A stretch of 64,000 bases of DNA from Legionella shakespearei DSM 23087 (GTDB lineage: Bacteria; Pseudomonadota; Gammaproteobacteria; Legionellales; Legionellaceae). The stretch lies in NCBI RefSeq assembly GCF_000373765.1, contig NZ_KB892381.1, forward strand, positions 1 through 64,000, given 5' to 3'. Under the pieces are notes generated by a model that saw only the letters and a list, made by a program, of their open reading frames with translations, was not told where the DNA came from and ran no database searches. Positions 52,256-61,103 of this stretch are shown piece after piece. Position 1 is the stretch's first letter, and each line of letters starts with the position of its first letter. Position numbers and translations under genes: made by a program.

Positions 52256-53540
52256 GCAGGTCTTGGATGTTTATCAGGGAGAATATCAAATAGCCCATAT
52301 CACGCTTATCGAGGATCAATTGTATTGGAGTTATAATGCCAATTGGCAAAAGACAGGTTATGCTGTTTCTCCACACTTACCTTTGTATGAAGATATTCCA
52401 CCATTGAACGTGCAGCGATTTCTGCGAAATTTATTACCCGAAGGAAATCCTTTAGAGGTATTAGTTAATATTTTTCATTTAAGTAAATACAATACATTTG
52501 GACTTATTCAAGCTTTAGGATTGGATACACCCGGATCATTAGTGATATTGCCATCAAATCAAGAAATTCCTAATCATGCGAATTTTCGACTGATAACTCA
52601 TGAGGAGTTAGAAGAGCGTTTAAATAATCGTGATCTCCATAGTTTAATGGTTTGGGATGGAAAACCACGTCTTTCAGTTGCCGGAGTACAAGATAAAATT
52701 AACGTGGTGTTCAATAAAGAAGAGCAACTTGGTTTTGGAGAAGGTAGCTTGTGTTCTACCCATATTCTTAAATTTGAAAAACAAAAACTATCTTATTTGG
52801 TTTTAAATGAATATCTGAGTATGCAGCTCGCTAAACGCTGTTCATTGAATGTTGCTAATGTCCAGATGAAACGTTTTGGTCAGCATCCTGCTTTATTGGT
52901 GGAGCGTTTTGATAGGAAAATGATTGCCACTAATATAGTGCAAAGACGTCACTTAATAGACGGTTGTCAGGCATTGAATTTACCCCCGGAATATAAATAT
53001 GAACAGAATTTTGGAAATAGCCGAGATGTGGCCAATATAAGAGATGGGGTAAGTTTGCCTAAGCTATTTGATTTTGCAAATCAATGCATCAATCCTGCAA
53101 AAACCAAGCAACAAATACTCGATTGGGTTTTATTTAATATTTTGATATTTAATTGCGATGCTCACGGTAAAAATCTAAGTTTTTTTGTTGGGGCTAACGG
53201 CATTTCTCTCGCACCATTTTATGATTTGGTTAATATAAAAATGTATCCTGAATTTGAGCATGCCTTGGCGATGGCATTAGGAGATGAATTTGAAGAGAAT
53301 AATATCAATGCTTATCAGTTAGCTGATTTTGCAGATACATGCCAGTTGCCAAGATTATTAGTAGCCAAACGTTTAAAATATTTGATTGGCAAGCTATCTG
53401 TTGCTTTGCAAGAAGAAATCAGCCTTATTTTGATTAATGATAAAGAAGCAAAATATTTAAAGAAATATCAGGAAATTGTCATGAAGCGATGTAAGCATTT
53501 ATTAGAGCAGAGTGAACTCATTCATTCAATGGAGCTCTAG
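52242..53540 (+). CDS. hipA: HipA-type serine/threonine kinase toxin
   Basis: 432 aa from ATG 52242 (GAGG 6 nt upstream; 52227 and 52236 are alternatives), overlapping hipB by 14 nt. N-subdomain (VYQGEYQIAHITL...FLRNLLPEGNP), ATP-loop SVAGVQDKINVV, ILKFE, ERFDR, catalytic Asp in NCDAHGKNLSFF and metal Asp in APFYDLVN are all present. Full-length HipA, unlike the split HipS-HipT system known in Legionella. In E. coli HipA phosphorylates GltX and causes persistence; the target here is unknown. Confidence 0.92.
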   Translation: MIGDKQVLDVYQGEYQIAHITLIEDQLYWSYNANWQKTGYAVSPHLPLYEDIPPLNVQRFLRNLLPEGNPLEVLVNIFHLSKYNTFGLIQALGLDTPGSLVILPSNQEIPNHANFRLITHEELEERLNNRDLHSLMVWDGKPRLSVAGVQDKINVVFNKEEQLGFGEGSLCSTHILKFEKQKLSYLVLNEYLSMQLAKRCSLNVANVQMKRFGQHPALLVERFDRKMIATNIVQRRHLIDGCQALNLPPEYKYEQNFGNSRDVANIRDGVSLPKLFDFANQCINPAKTKQQILDWVLFNILIFNCDAHGKNLSFFVGANGISLAPFYDLVNIKMYPEFEHALAMALGDEFEENNINAYQLADFADTCQLPRLLVAKRLKYLIGKLSVALQEEISLILINDKEAKYLKKYQEIVMKRCKHLLEQSELIHSMEL

Positions 53541-53569
53541 TGCTTCTTATAACTTTAAGATCTTGTAAA

Positions 53570-53655
53570 CCCTGTCTCCATTCCCGGCTGCAAGCAGACC
53601 GGGCTACGAAACCATTCGCTTCTTTACAGTTCTAGCCCGGTCTGCCTGCATTTGC
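53570..53655. repeat. Family B half-palindromes
   Basis: CCCGGCTGCAAGCAGACCGG GCTACG at 53583-53608, and a degraded left arm TAGCCCGGTCTGCCTGCA at 53634-53651. Confidence 0.8.
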
Positions 53656-53658
53656 TAT

Positions 53659-54486
53659 TCAGGATTTGATAAACTTGAGTATGTCTTCATTAATCGTTTT
53701 CGCTTCGGTCGTTGGCATACCATGAGGAAAGTCTTTATACGTTTTTAATGTACCATTTTTTAATAATTTCGCGGATAAAGGGCCTGAATCAGCATAAGGT
53801 ACAATCTGATCTGCCTCACTGTGCATGACCAAAACGGGCAATGTTATTTTCTTCAAATCTTCCGTAAAATCAGTCTGAGAAAAAGCAACGATACCATCAT
53901 AATGTGCCTTTGCACTGCCCATCATGCCTTGGCGCCACCAATTCCAGATAACTCCTGCATCAGGTTTCGCACCCGGCTTGTTATAGCCATAAAAAGGACC
54001 TGCTGGTACATCGTAGTAAAATTGGGCACGATTGTTGGCAACCTGGGTTTGAAAATCATCAAACACCTCTTTGGGCAGGCCACCCGGATTACTGGCAGTT
54101 TTTACCATTAAGGGTGGTACAGCATTAATCATTACGGCTTTTACCGCCCGACTTTCACCATGACGAGCCAGATAGTGGACTACTTCACCTCCGCCAGTTG
54201 AATGGCCAATATGGATGGCATCTTTAAGATCGAGATGAGCGACCAGTACCGCTAAGTCGTCGGCATAATGATCCATATCATGACCTTCACTGGTTTGGGT
54301 AGAGCGGCCATGCCCGCGCCTGTCATGAGCGATGACACGATAGCCATGATTAAGGAAAAACATCATTTGTGCATCCCAATCATCAGCTGATAAAGGCCAG
54401 CCATGACTAAAAACGACCGGTTGTCCTTTCCCCCAATCTTTATAAAAAATTTCAATTCCATCTTTAGTTTTGACTGTAGTCATCAT
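53659..54486 (-). CDS. Alpha/beta hydrolase (non-haem haloperoxidase/arylesterase type)
   Basis: 275 aa. HGWPLSADDWDAQMMFF, RVIAHDRRGHGRS, nucleophile Ser in IGHSTGGGEV (near residue 97), Asp in HSEADQIVP and His in FPHGMPTTEA define the cofactor-free chloroperoxidase group, whose native activity is usually esterase/perhydrolase. AGGAG precedes ATGATG. Single gene, cytoplasmic. Confidence 0.92.
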   Translation of the reverse strand: MMTTVKTKDGIEIFYKDWGKGQPVVFSHGWPLSADDWDAQMMFFLNHGYRVIAHDRRGHGRSTQTSEGHDMDHYADDLAVLVAHLDLKDAIHIGHSTGGGEVVHYLARHGESRAVKAVMINAVPPLMVKTASNPGGLPKEVFDDFQTQVANNRAQFYYDVPAGPFYGYNKPGAKPDAGVIWNWWRQGMMGSAKAHYDGIVAFSQTDFTEDLKKITLPVLVMHSEADQIVPYADSGPLSAKLLKNGTLKTYKDFPHGMPTTEAKTINEDILKFIKS

Positions 54487-54616
54487 AGCTCTCCTGCATG
54501 ATCAGTGGTAAGACTCTATTGATTATGGATTGAGTATAGCAAGTGATTAATCATTTTCAATTTTAAGCGCTTATGTTATTATTTTGGCCAATTTGCCAGT
54601 ATGAAGGGTCTCTCTA

Positions 54617-55039
54617 ATGAAACAAAATGAAAATACATTTGAGCTGAGTAACGCAACATTTTTTTATGCTACGGCTCCGTTACGATTTTCTTTTGAATGC
54701 TTTGCTCTGAAATATTCATCGTTATTTGCTTCGCAAATCATAGCTTTATTTTTGGAACAAATGTTTCCTGAAGAACAAGGTATTGCTGAATTTCTTGGAG
54801 CGCTTTTATTATCATTTATGTTACTTCCTGTCGTTTGCATAATAGCTGCAATACAGGCATTACCAATATGCGTACTTGAGCTGTCTGTAGGGTTGTTAAC
54901 CTTGGCTCCTGCTATGGCAATTGCTATTACTGCCGTTCCTGTTGTTTGCTTAATCGCGTTATTCGAGTCTATGTGTGACTTCATTTCAAGTTTTGACAAT
55001 GACTATGTTGTTACTCAGGAATTTGAATTCAACTCATGA
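54617..55039 (+). CDS. Hypothetical membrane protein
   Basis: 140 aa with two or three hydrophobic helices (residues ~55-80, ~85-100 and ~100-125, rich in Ala, Leu, Cys and Val) and a charged acidic C terminus (SSFDNDYVVTQEFEFNS). No cleavable signal peptide. Similar in layout to the 162-aa protein at 5236. Unknown function. Confidence 0.55.
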   Translation: MKQNENTFELSNATFFYATAPLRFSFECFALKYSSLFASQIIALFLEQMFPEEQGIAEFLGALLLSFMLLPVVCIIAAIQALPICVLELSVGLLTLAPAMAIAITAVPVVCLIALFESMCDFISSFDNDYVVTQEFEFNS

Positions 55040-55077
55040 CACTTCAAAATCACAAAATCAATGGGGAACTAAGATGT

Positions 55078-56280
55078 TCAGATCTTAGATTTAAGGGTGC
55101 GAAAACTCAGTATGGACAACAAGGCAGTAATAATGAAGGCTATTGCGATGGGTAACTGGTTTTTATCATGGGAGAGTGCCACTATACTACTTGAGATTGC
55201 TCCTCCCAATATTTGCACAAAACCAAATAGGGCACCTGCTGTTCCAGCAATTTTTGGAAAAGGAGTTAGAGCACCTGCCGAGGAATTAGGGAAGACTAAA
55301 CTTGAACCCATCATAAAAAGTAGAATGGGGGCAACAATGACATAAGTATTAATATATCCAAGCAAGTAAAAAGACAACATTATTAAGCCTGCGCAAAGTT
55401 GACACAAAAAACCGATGTTCATCATACGATCAATACCAAGTCTTGTGACAAATCTCATATTTAAGAATCCACCTGCAGCAAATCCAATACCGGAAAAAAT
55501 ATAAATCCAGCCAAATTGCACAGGATTAAGACCAACTTTTTCTTGTAATACAATAGGTGCTGCAGTAATCCAGGCCAAAATCCCGGCATAAGTTAATAAA
55601 GGACATAATGAAAACCGCAAAAAAATTGGACTCTTAATTAAAATTTTTGTATTTGTTAATATAATTTTAATTTTCAAATTATCTTTGTGATGAAACCTAC
55701 TGGTCTCAGGAGTCTTATGATAAAAAAAGTATAGAATAAGAAAGCCATAGATACTAAGAAACAAAAAATTATAACGCCATCCAGCATATTGCTGAATATA
55801 TCCACCAAGTATTGGCGCTGTAGTTAATATAACCACTGTTGACACTGCCAAATAGGAGTTATAAATAGCCAATGTTTCCTTTTCAAAAAGGTCTCTTAAC
55901 ATAGGCCGTGCTAATGAATAGCCAGCCCCAACGCCTAAACCTTGAATAAACCTACCTAGAAATAGAAGATAAATATTCGGAGATAACCAGCAGATCAAAC
56001 TACCAATGAGATTAATAGATAAACCAATTAATAAAGGAGAACGTCTGCCAATGGCATCCGACCATGGTCCATAAACTAACTGTGATATACTAAACCCCGC
56101 CATAAAGATGGCAATGGTAAACTGAATCCAGTTAATATCTACAGAAAGACTTTTAGCCATACTTGGCAATGAAGGTAAATACAAATCTGAGGTCACTTGT
56201 CCCAATGAAGAGATCAAAAGAATAATAGCCAGCAAAGCAATATTATGATTAATTGCATTTTTTTTCATTCCATTATTCAT
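55078..56280 (-). CDS. MFS multidrug efflux transporter, Bcr/CflA family
   Basis: 400 aa, 12 transmembrane helices. Motif A reads YGPWSDAIGRRSPLLIG; SSLGQVTSDLYLPSLPSMAKS at the N terminus and ILGGYIQQYAGWR are typical of Bcr/CflA drug exporters. It follows nhaA on the same strand by 30 bp, so both may share a transcript. Confidence 0.9.
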   Translation of the reverse strand: MNNGMKKNAINHNIALLAIILLISSLGQVTSDLYLPSLPSMAKSLSVDINWIQFTIAIFMAGFSISQLVYGPWSDAIGRRSPLLIGLSINLIGSLICWLSPNIYLLFLGRFIQGLGVGAGYSLARPMLRDLFEKETLAIYNSYLAVSTVVILTTAPILGGYIQQYAGWRYNFLFLSIYGFLILYFFYHKTPETSRFHHKDNLKIKIILTNTKILIKSPIFLRFSLCPLLTYAGILAWITAAPIVLQEKVGLNPVQFGWIYIFSGIGFAAGGFLNMRFVTRLGIDRMMNIGFLCQLCAGLIMLSFYLLGYINTYVIVAPILLFMMGSSLVFPNSSAGALTPFPKIAGTAGALFGFVQILGGAISSSIVALSHDKNQLPIAIAFIITALLSILSFRTLKSKI

Positions 56281-56310
56281 TGTACCATTCCTTTATTAAC
56301 ACCACTAACG

Positions 56311-57654
56311 CTATGTCATCTGTTTGATGTAAATCTTACCCCATGCGAGTCCTAATACAGCAGCAGTGAGCGAACCAAGCAATACACCCAGCTTTGCTGC
56401 ATTTAGCAAGCTCTCATCGGCAAAAGCCAACATTGCAATGAAAATAGACATAGTAAATCCGATACCAGCAAGAAGACCTACCAACGCGATGCCCTTCCAA
56501 TTTACATCAGGCGACAATTGACACCATCTCATCTTCACAGAAACCCAGCTCATACCTATGATCCCGAGAGGCTTTCCAATCACCAAGGCTATAACAACAC
56601 CAATGATAATTCGTAGCTCATTTTCAGCAGCGAAAGTGCCACTACTCATGCTCACCCCAGCATTGGCTAACGCAAATAACGGCATTACCCCATAAGCAAC
56701 CCATGGGTGTAAAGCCTTTTGTACCCGCACAACCGGCGGTAACAATTCCCTCTGGGCAAGCTGGAGCTTTCGAAGAGAATGCGCCAACTTATGTTCGTCT
56801 TCCATTTTTATATCTTGACCGGTGAGTTCGTTAGCAATTCGAGACAATATATCTAGTGGACGCTCAGACATACGTACCGACACCACCGGTGTCATTAAAC
56901 CCAGCACAACTCCTGCCAAAGTAGGGTGAGCACCTGTCATTAACATTCCAATCCAGATAATTGCTCCCGGGATAATATAACCAAATGCCGAACCAATACC
57001 GATGCGCTGAAAGCCCAGAACCAACATGATGCCTAAACCTGCAATCAGGAAGCCTGCATAATTAAGACCGCCAGAATAGAACAATGCAATAATAAGAACA
57101 GCAATGATGTCGTCAATGATAGCCAGAGTCAGCAAGAATATGCGAATATTTCCAGGAATAGAGCGTCCCAGTAATGCAAGCACACCGACTGCAAATGCAA
57201 TATCAGTAGCTGTCGGTATAGCCCAACCATTTTGCTGAATTGGTTGAGAATTGAATCCGAGAAAAATTAATGCAGGTACAACAGCACCACCCAATGCAGC
57301 AATCATTGGAAGCATCGCTTGTCTGATATTATTTAACGAGCCTTCGTGAATTTCGCGACGAATTTCCATTCCAACCACGAGAAAGAAAAAAGTCATCAGA
57401 GCATCATTGATCCAAAAATGTAGAGACCGAGAAAACTCAAACGTTCCTAGTCCGATAGAAAAAGGGGCGTGCCAAACATTCTGATAACTATCAGCCAAGG
57501 GAGAATTAACCCATATCAATGCTATCGCTGCCGCCATGAGTAGGACAATACCGCTTACAGCCTCGATATGTAGAAAACGCTCAATTGAAGCAAAAGCTCG
57601 TTCTGCCAAAGCCTGAGCCCGCGGTAAATCACGCTTAGTAGAATGTCTTTTCAC
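56311..57654 (-). CDS. nhaA: Na+/H+ antiporter NhaA
   Basis: 447 aa, somewhat longer than the ~390 aa of E. coli NhaA because of an N-terminal extension of ~25 residues and a central charged insertion (~275-310). The ion-binding aspartates are in [15 protein letters not shown] and [18 protein letters not shown]. It exports sodium in exchange for protons at high pH or salt. Confidence 0.95.
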   Translation of the reverse strand: MKRHSTKRDLPRAQALAERAFASIERFLHIEAVSGIVLLMAAAIALIWVNSPLADSYQNVWHAPFSIGLGTFEFSRSLHFWINDALMTFFFLVVGMEIRREIHEGSLNNIRQAMLPMIAALGGAVVPALIFLGFNSQPIQQNGWAIPTATDIAFAVGVLALLGRSIPGNIRIFLLTLAIIDDIIAVLIIALFYSGGLNYAGFLIAGLGIMLVLGFQRIGIGSAFGYIIPGAIIWIGMLMTGAHPTLAGVVLGLMTPVVSVRMSERPLDILSRIANELTGQDIKMEDEHKLAHSLRKLQLAQRELLPPVVRVQKALHPWVAYGVMPLFALANAGVSMSSGTFAAENELRIIIGVVIALVIGKPLGIIGMSWVSVKMRWCQLSPDVNWKGIALVGLLAGIGFTMSIFIAMLAFADESLLNAAKLGVLLGSLTAAVLGLAWGKIYIKQMT

Positions 57655-57748
57655 GATTATAAACCTCAGTGAATCCTTAGAATGATTAATACATAATTTT
57701 AGTGTTAGGAATGTATGGCAATAATCACCAATTATAGTTTTCCAATGT

Positions 57749-59017
57749 TTATACTATCAAACTTGACTTGATAAACACACCTATTGGTAAGGCAAATAAT
57801 TTAATGCCATTTTGAGAGAACGGTAAGATTTCTTTACCAGAATAGAAAATGACACCATATTGAAATTTTGCAGGATTAAACTCTGCTAACTTTATTAATC
57901 CTTTAAAGTCGTGCATATTTAAAGTTGCAGATGCTTTGATTTCAACGCCAATGATCTTATGATTATCCCTCTCTAAGACGATATCCACTTCATTTTGATA
58001 TTTATCTCGAAAATGTAATAATTCTACCTTCTCTTCTGACCAACTGTTTTGCTTGAGTAATTCCATATAGATTAAATTTTCTAAAAGCCCACCATAGTGA
58101 GGACTATTAAGTAATTGCTCTTCATTTTTTATACCTAAAAGGCTACAGGCAAGCCCGGTGTCTATTGTTTGGAGCTTAGGCATTGTAATTGCTTGTCGTT
58201 TTGCTTTATTTTTTAAGTAAGCAGGGACTCTTTTAATAATAAACATCAATTCTAAAACTTCGATATATGCTTTGACTAGTTTATCATCTTCACCTAAGTT
58301 ATTTGAAATATTTGAATATTTAAGCAGATTTCCCGAGATTCCAGCCAAATAAGGAATAAGCGCTTCAAGTTTAGAACGATAGTTACCTTTAGCATGATAT
58401 AGCGTCTCGAAATCTTTAAAAAGACGGCCTTCTATATAAGATTTGTACCATATTTGTTTTGCCCTTGGACTTTTATCTTGAATCTCTGGATATCCACCTG
58501 CGAGAATTAAATTGGCTAAGTCAGTGCGAGTAAGCAACGTAAGGTTGTTTGAATTAAAATGTTCATTACATAGTAGATCGATAATATTATAATCAACTTC
58601 ATATTTTTCTGATAATGACAGTGGATAGAGTTCTAATCTTGCCATATGTCCAGGTAAGGCCTCCTGTGTTTTACCTGAGCGAAAAATATCTGCTGATCCG
58701 GTTAAAAGGAACTTTCCTTTCACATTCGATGGCAGGTTATCTGATGCGTGTTTTATGGCTGGTATTAATTCAGGTATATATTGAAACTCATCCAAAACGA
58801 CTTTTTTATCATGAAAGGAATTTATAAAACCAATGGGATCGTTTTGAGCTGATTGAAGAATGGTTTGATTATCAAAAGAAATATATTCAAACTCCCCATT
58901 TTGAGCAATTATTTTTGTTAAAGTCGTTTTTCCAGCCTGTCGTGGGCCGGTTAAATAAACAATTCTGAATTCAGCTAGTAGCTCAGTAATAATGGGAGTT
59001 AATTTTCTTTCAAACAT
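57749..59017 (-). CDS. ATPase_2/DUF4143 ATP-binding protein
   Basis: 422 aa. Walker [13 protein letters not shown] (~residues 24-35), Walker [15 protein letters not shown], sensor LLTGSADIF, then the DUF4143 domain with a PD-(D/E)xK-like end ([20 protein letters not shown]). Such proteins are common, mobile and of unclear role, possibly nuclease-linked. Four 22-bp direct repeats lie upstream of its start. Confidence 0.88.
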   Translation of the reverse strand: MFERKLTPIITELLAEFRIVYLTGPRQAGKTTLTKIIAQNGEFEYISFDNQTILQSAQNDPIGFINSFHDKKVVLDEFQYIPELIPAIKHASDNLPSNVKGKFLLTGSADIFRSGKTQEALPGHMARLELYPLSLSEKYEVDYNIIDLLCNEHFNSNNLTLLTRTDLANLILAGGYPEIQDKSPRAKQIWYKSYIEGRLFKDFETLYHAKGNYRSKLEALIPYLAGISGNLLKYSNISNNLGEDDKLVKAYIEVLELMFIIKRVPAYLKNKAKRQAITMPKLQTIDTGLACSLLGIKNEEQLLNSPHYGGLLENLIYMELLKQNSWSEEKVELLHFRDKYQNEVDIVLERDNHKIIGVEIKASATLNMHDFKGLIKLAEFNPAKFQYGVIFYSGKEILPFSQNGIKLFALPIGVFIKSSLIV

Positions 59018-59058
59018 AGGGATTCATATATATAACATAGTTTCAATATATAACATTT

Positions 59059-59168
59059 CTTGATAAATAGCCAAGAATAACCCGAGAAATCCAATAGTAA
59101 AACCCGAATTATCCAATACAATAACCCGAAAAATCCACAGTGATATTCCGAATAATCCATATGAGATT
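59059..59168. repeat. 22-bp tandem direct repeats, four clear units and one weak
   Basis: CCCGA starts at 59081, 59103, 59125 and (TCCGA) 59147, exactly 22 bp apart, each followed by a WWATCCAWTA-like half. A weak fifth unit starts at 59059. They lie 42-150 bp upstream of the ATPase gene start. Confidence 0.7.
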
Positions 59169-59264
59169 CAAATGAGGAGTTGGTTCCTCGGGTTGGTGAG
59201 GTAGTTTTTGGTTGAGGAGGGAGAGATATTCAGGTGATAAGAAAATCAAAAGGGGAGAGTCGTC

Positions 59265-59311
59265 GGATAAGCACCGGCTGGTAACATCCGGCGCTTATCC
59301 GACGATTTTAT
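59265..59311 (+). terminator. Strong hairpin followed by a T-rich run
   Basis: GTCGTCGGATAAGC pairs with GCTTATCCGACGAT, loop ACCGGCTGGTAACATCCGG, then TTTTATT. No obvious gene precedes it on the plus strand. Confidence 0.5.
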
Positions 59312-59403
59312 TCATTGAGTTTTCTCCAATATCAATCGATCCTGAGCCCTTTGATTTCAATCTGTGTATCAGTGCAAGAATAAAATGCCTGCTCATTTAA
59401 CTG

Positions 59404-59590
59404 TTCCGCTTCCTCACGGTCGCGGCTCGGTTTTCGTGCTTTCGAATTTACTTTTTCGTGTAGCAGAAAACCGAGCCGCGACTGTTAAGGAGCGGAATTT
59501 TTGTTGAGGCACGGAGCCTGGTATAGCATTAGTGTAGATACCTAAGGGACAACCGCCTGGCGTATACTAAGATGTGATCGAGGGACAGGT
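59404..59590. repeat. Family C element with long right flank
   Basis: Palindrome 59404-59497 (TTCCGCTTCCTCACGGTCGC with a diverged right arm CGACTGTTAAGGAGCGGAA) and a longer, diverged copy of the flank ending GATGTGATCGAGGGACAGG. Confidence 0.8.
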
Positions 59591-59639
59591 AATTGAAAAA
59601 GGGTCTTGATATTTGGGGAAAATTTTTAAATAGAGATCA

Positions 59640-59688
59640 TGGTGGCCAGAGACGGAATCGAACCGCCGACACGAGGATTTTCAATCCT
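59640..59688 (-). other. attachment site: 3' part of tRNA-Phe (anticodon arm to CCA)
   Basis: On the minus strand: GGATTGAAAATCC (anticodon stem-loop, GAA), variable loop, T arm GGCGGTTCGATTCCGTC, acceptor end CTCTGGCCA and CCA. Beyond the anticodon arm the sequence leaves tRNA (TAATTAATATG), so the D arm and 5' acceptor are missing. This is the duplicated core left by an integrase acting at tRNA-Phe. Confidence 0.88.
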
Positions 59689-59804
59689 AATTAATATGTT
59701 TTTAATACCTCTTATTTAATCTTAAATCTCTTTAATATCCCTTTTAAATCAAGTATATTAGCCATCATTCAGATTTTTATATTTTTATTAAGTTTTAAAT
59801 AATC

Positions 59805-59826
59805 TGTCTACATGGTGTCTACATGG
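59805..59826 (+). repeat. Perfect 11-bp tandem repeat before the integrase
   Basis: TGTCTACATGG occurs twice back to back, 20 bp before the integrase ATG. Could be an arm-type integrase or excisionase site, or autoregulatory. Confidence 0.5.
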
Positions 59827-59845
59827 GATTTGAGAGGATATATTT

Positions 59846-61087
59846 ATGGAAAGTAATAAAGCAATCAAACTGACCAAATCGTTCATCGATAAAATCAAAC
59901 TATTTGAAGGAAAAGATCAGGTATTTTATCGAGATGAACAATTAAAAGGATTTGCGCTTCGAGTCACGTCCAATGGTATTAAAAGCTTTGTGGTTGAAAC
60001 TCGAATTGCCGGTAAAGTAAAGCGGGTAACTCTGGGTAAGTACGGCCAAATCACCGCTGAAGAAGCTCGGAAACAGGCCAAGCACTTATTAGGTAAAATA
60101 GCCAGGGGTGATAATCCAATTGCGGAAAAGAAAGCGAATAAGATAAAGCACTTGACCTTAAAAGAGGTATTTAATGATTATCTAAAAGCACGCAAGGATT
60201 TGAAGGCTCTTACTATTAAAGACTATCAAGGCATTTTGAGGCAGGTGATGCTAGATTGGCTTGATAAACCCTTAATTAATATAACCAGAGAAATGATTGC
60301 CAAGCGCCATGTACAATATGGGCAGACAAACAGTAAGGCGCGTGCCAATTATGCCATGCGTGTACTAAGAGCAGTTTTTAATTTTGCTGTTCATGAATAT
60401 CAATTGGAGGATGGCCAGCCAATTATCGCAGTTAATCCAGTGGAATATTTATCTCATACTCGAAGCTGGTATCGCGTGGATCGCAAAAATACTATGATTA
60501 AAAGCCACCAGCTTGCTGTATGGTGTGAAGGTTTAGAGCGGTTGGGTACACAAGAGGATTACCCTCAGGCAATGATGTGGAAAGATTATTTCCTCTTAAT
60601 TTTATTTACGGGTTTACGACGAATGGAAGCAGCCTCATTATGTTGGGCTGATATTGATTTTAAGGCAAAAACATTCACTATTCAAAATACTAAAAACAGG
60701 GAAATACATACCTTGCCTATGACCAACTTTCTATTTGAGTTATTTCAAAGAAGAAAGCAATTTAGAATTAATGAATTTGTTTTTCCAGCACCGAGCAAAA
60801 CAGGCCATTTAATGGAACCCAGAAAAGCAATGCTTAGGGTAGCTGAGTTATCTGGTGTATCATTTACGGTGCACGACTTAAGACGCACTTTTGCTACAAC
60901 AGCTGAAAGTCTGGATTTACCTGCTTACGCCTTAAAGCGTTTGTTAAATCATAAAATGAACCATGATGTAACGGCTGGTTATATAATGCGAGATGTGGAG
61001 CGATTAAGGAAACCATTGCAACGTATTTCAGATTTTTTGCTAGAACAAATGCAGATTAAAGACGCGGCATTAATGGATTATTTTTAA
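59846..61087 (+). CDS. Tyrosine site-specific integrase, P4 type
   Basis: 413 aa. N-terminal DUF4102 arm-binding domain (LKGFALRVTSNGIKSFVVET, VTLGKYGQITAEEARKQA), core-binding domain, and a catalytic domain with Arg in LFTGLRRMEAASL, HDLRRTFATTAE (H-x-x-R), His in LLNHKMNHDV and Tyr in AGYIMRDVERL. It should recombine the element into the 3' end of tRNA-Phe next to it. First gene of the island, 158 bp from the att copy. Confidence 0.93.
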   Translation: MESNKAIKLTKSFIDKIKLFEGKDQVFYRDEQLKGFALRVTSNGIKSFVVETRIAGKVKRVTLGKYGQITAEEARKQAKHLLGKIARGDNPIAEKKANKIKHLTLKEVFNDYLKARKDLKALTIKDYQGILRQVMLDWLDKPLINITREMIAKRHVQYGQTNSKARANYAMRVLRAVFNFAVHEYQLEDGQPIIAVNPVEYLSHTRSWYRVDRKNTMIKSHQLAVWCEGLERLGTQEDYPQAMMWKDYFLLILFTGLRRMEAASLCWADIDFKAKTFTIQNTKNREIHTLPMTNFLFELFQRRKQFRINEFVFPAPSKTGHLMEPRKAMLRVAELSGVSFTVHDLRRTFATTAESLDLPAYALKRLLNHKMNHDVTAGYIMRDVERLRKPLQRISDFLLEQMQIKDAALMDYF

Positions 61088-61103
61088 ATTAGGAAAAATG
61101 AAA

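Noticed and set aside
59059-59168. 22-bp repeats as a CRISPR array
   Set aside because: Units abut directly without spacers, diverge between copies and no cas gene is near.
59212-59400. 62-aa plus-strand frame
   Set aside because: Runs through the 59265-59305 hairpin and has no features beyond an open frame.
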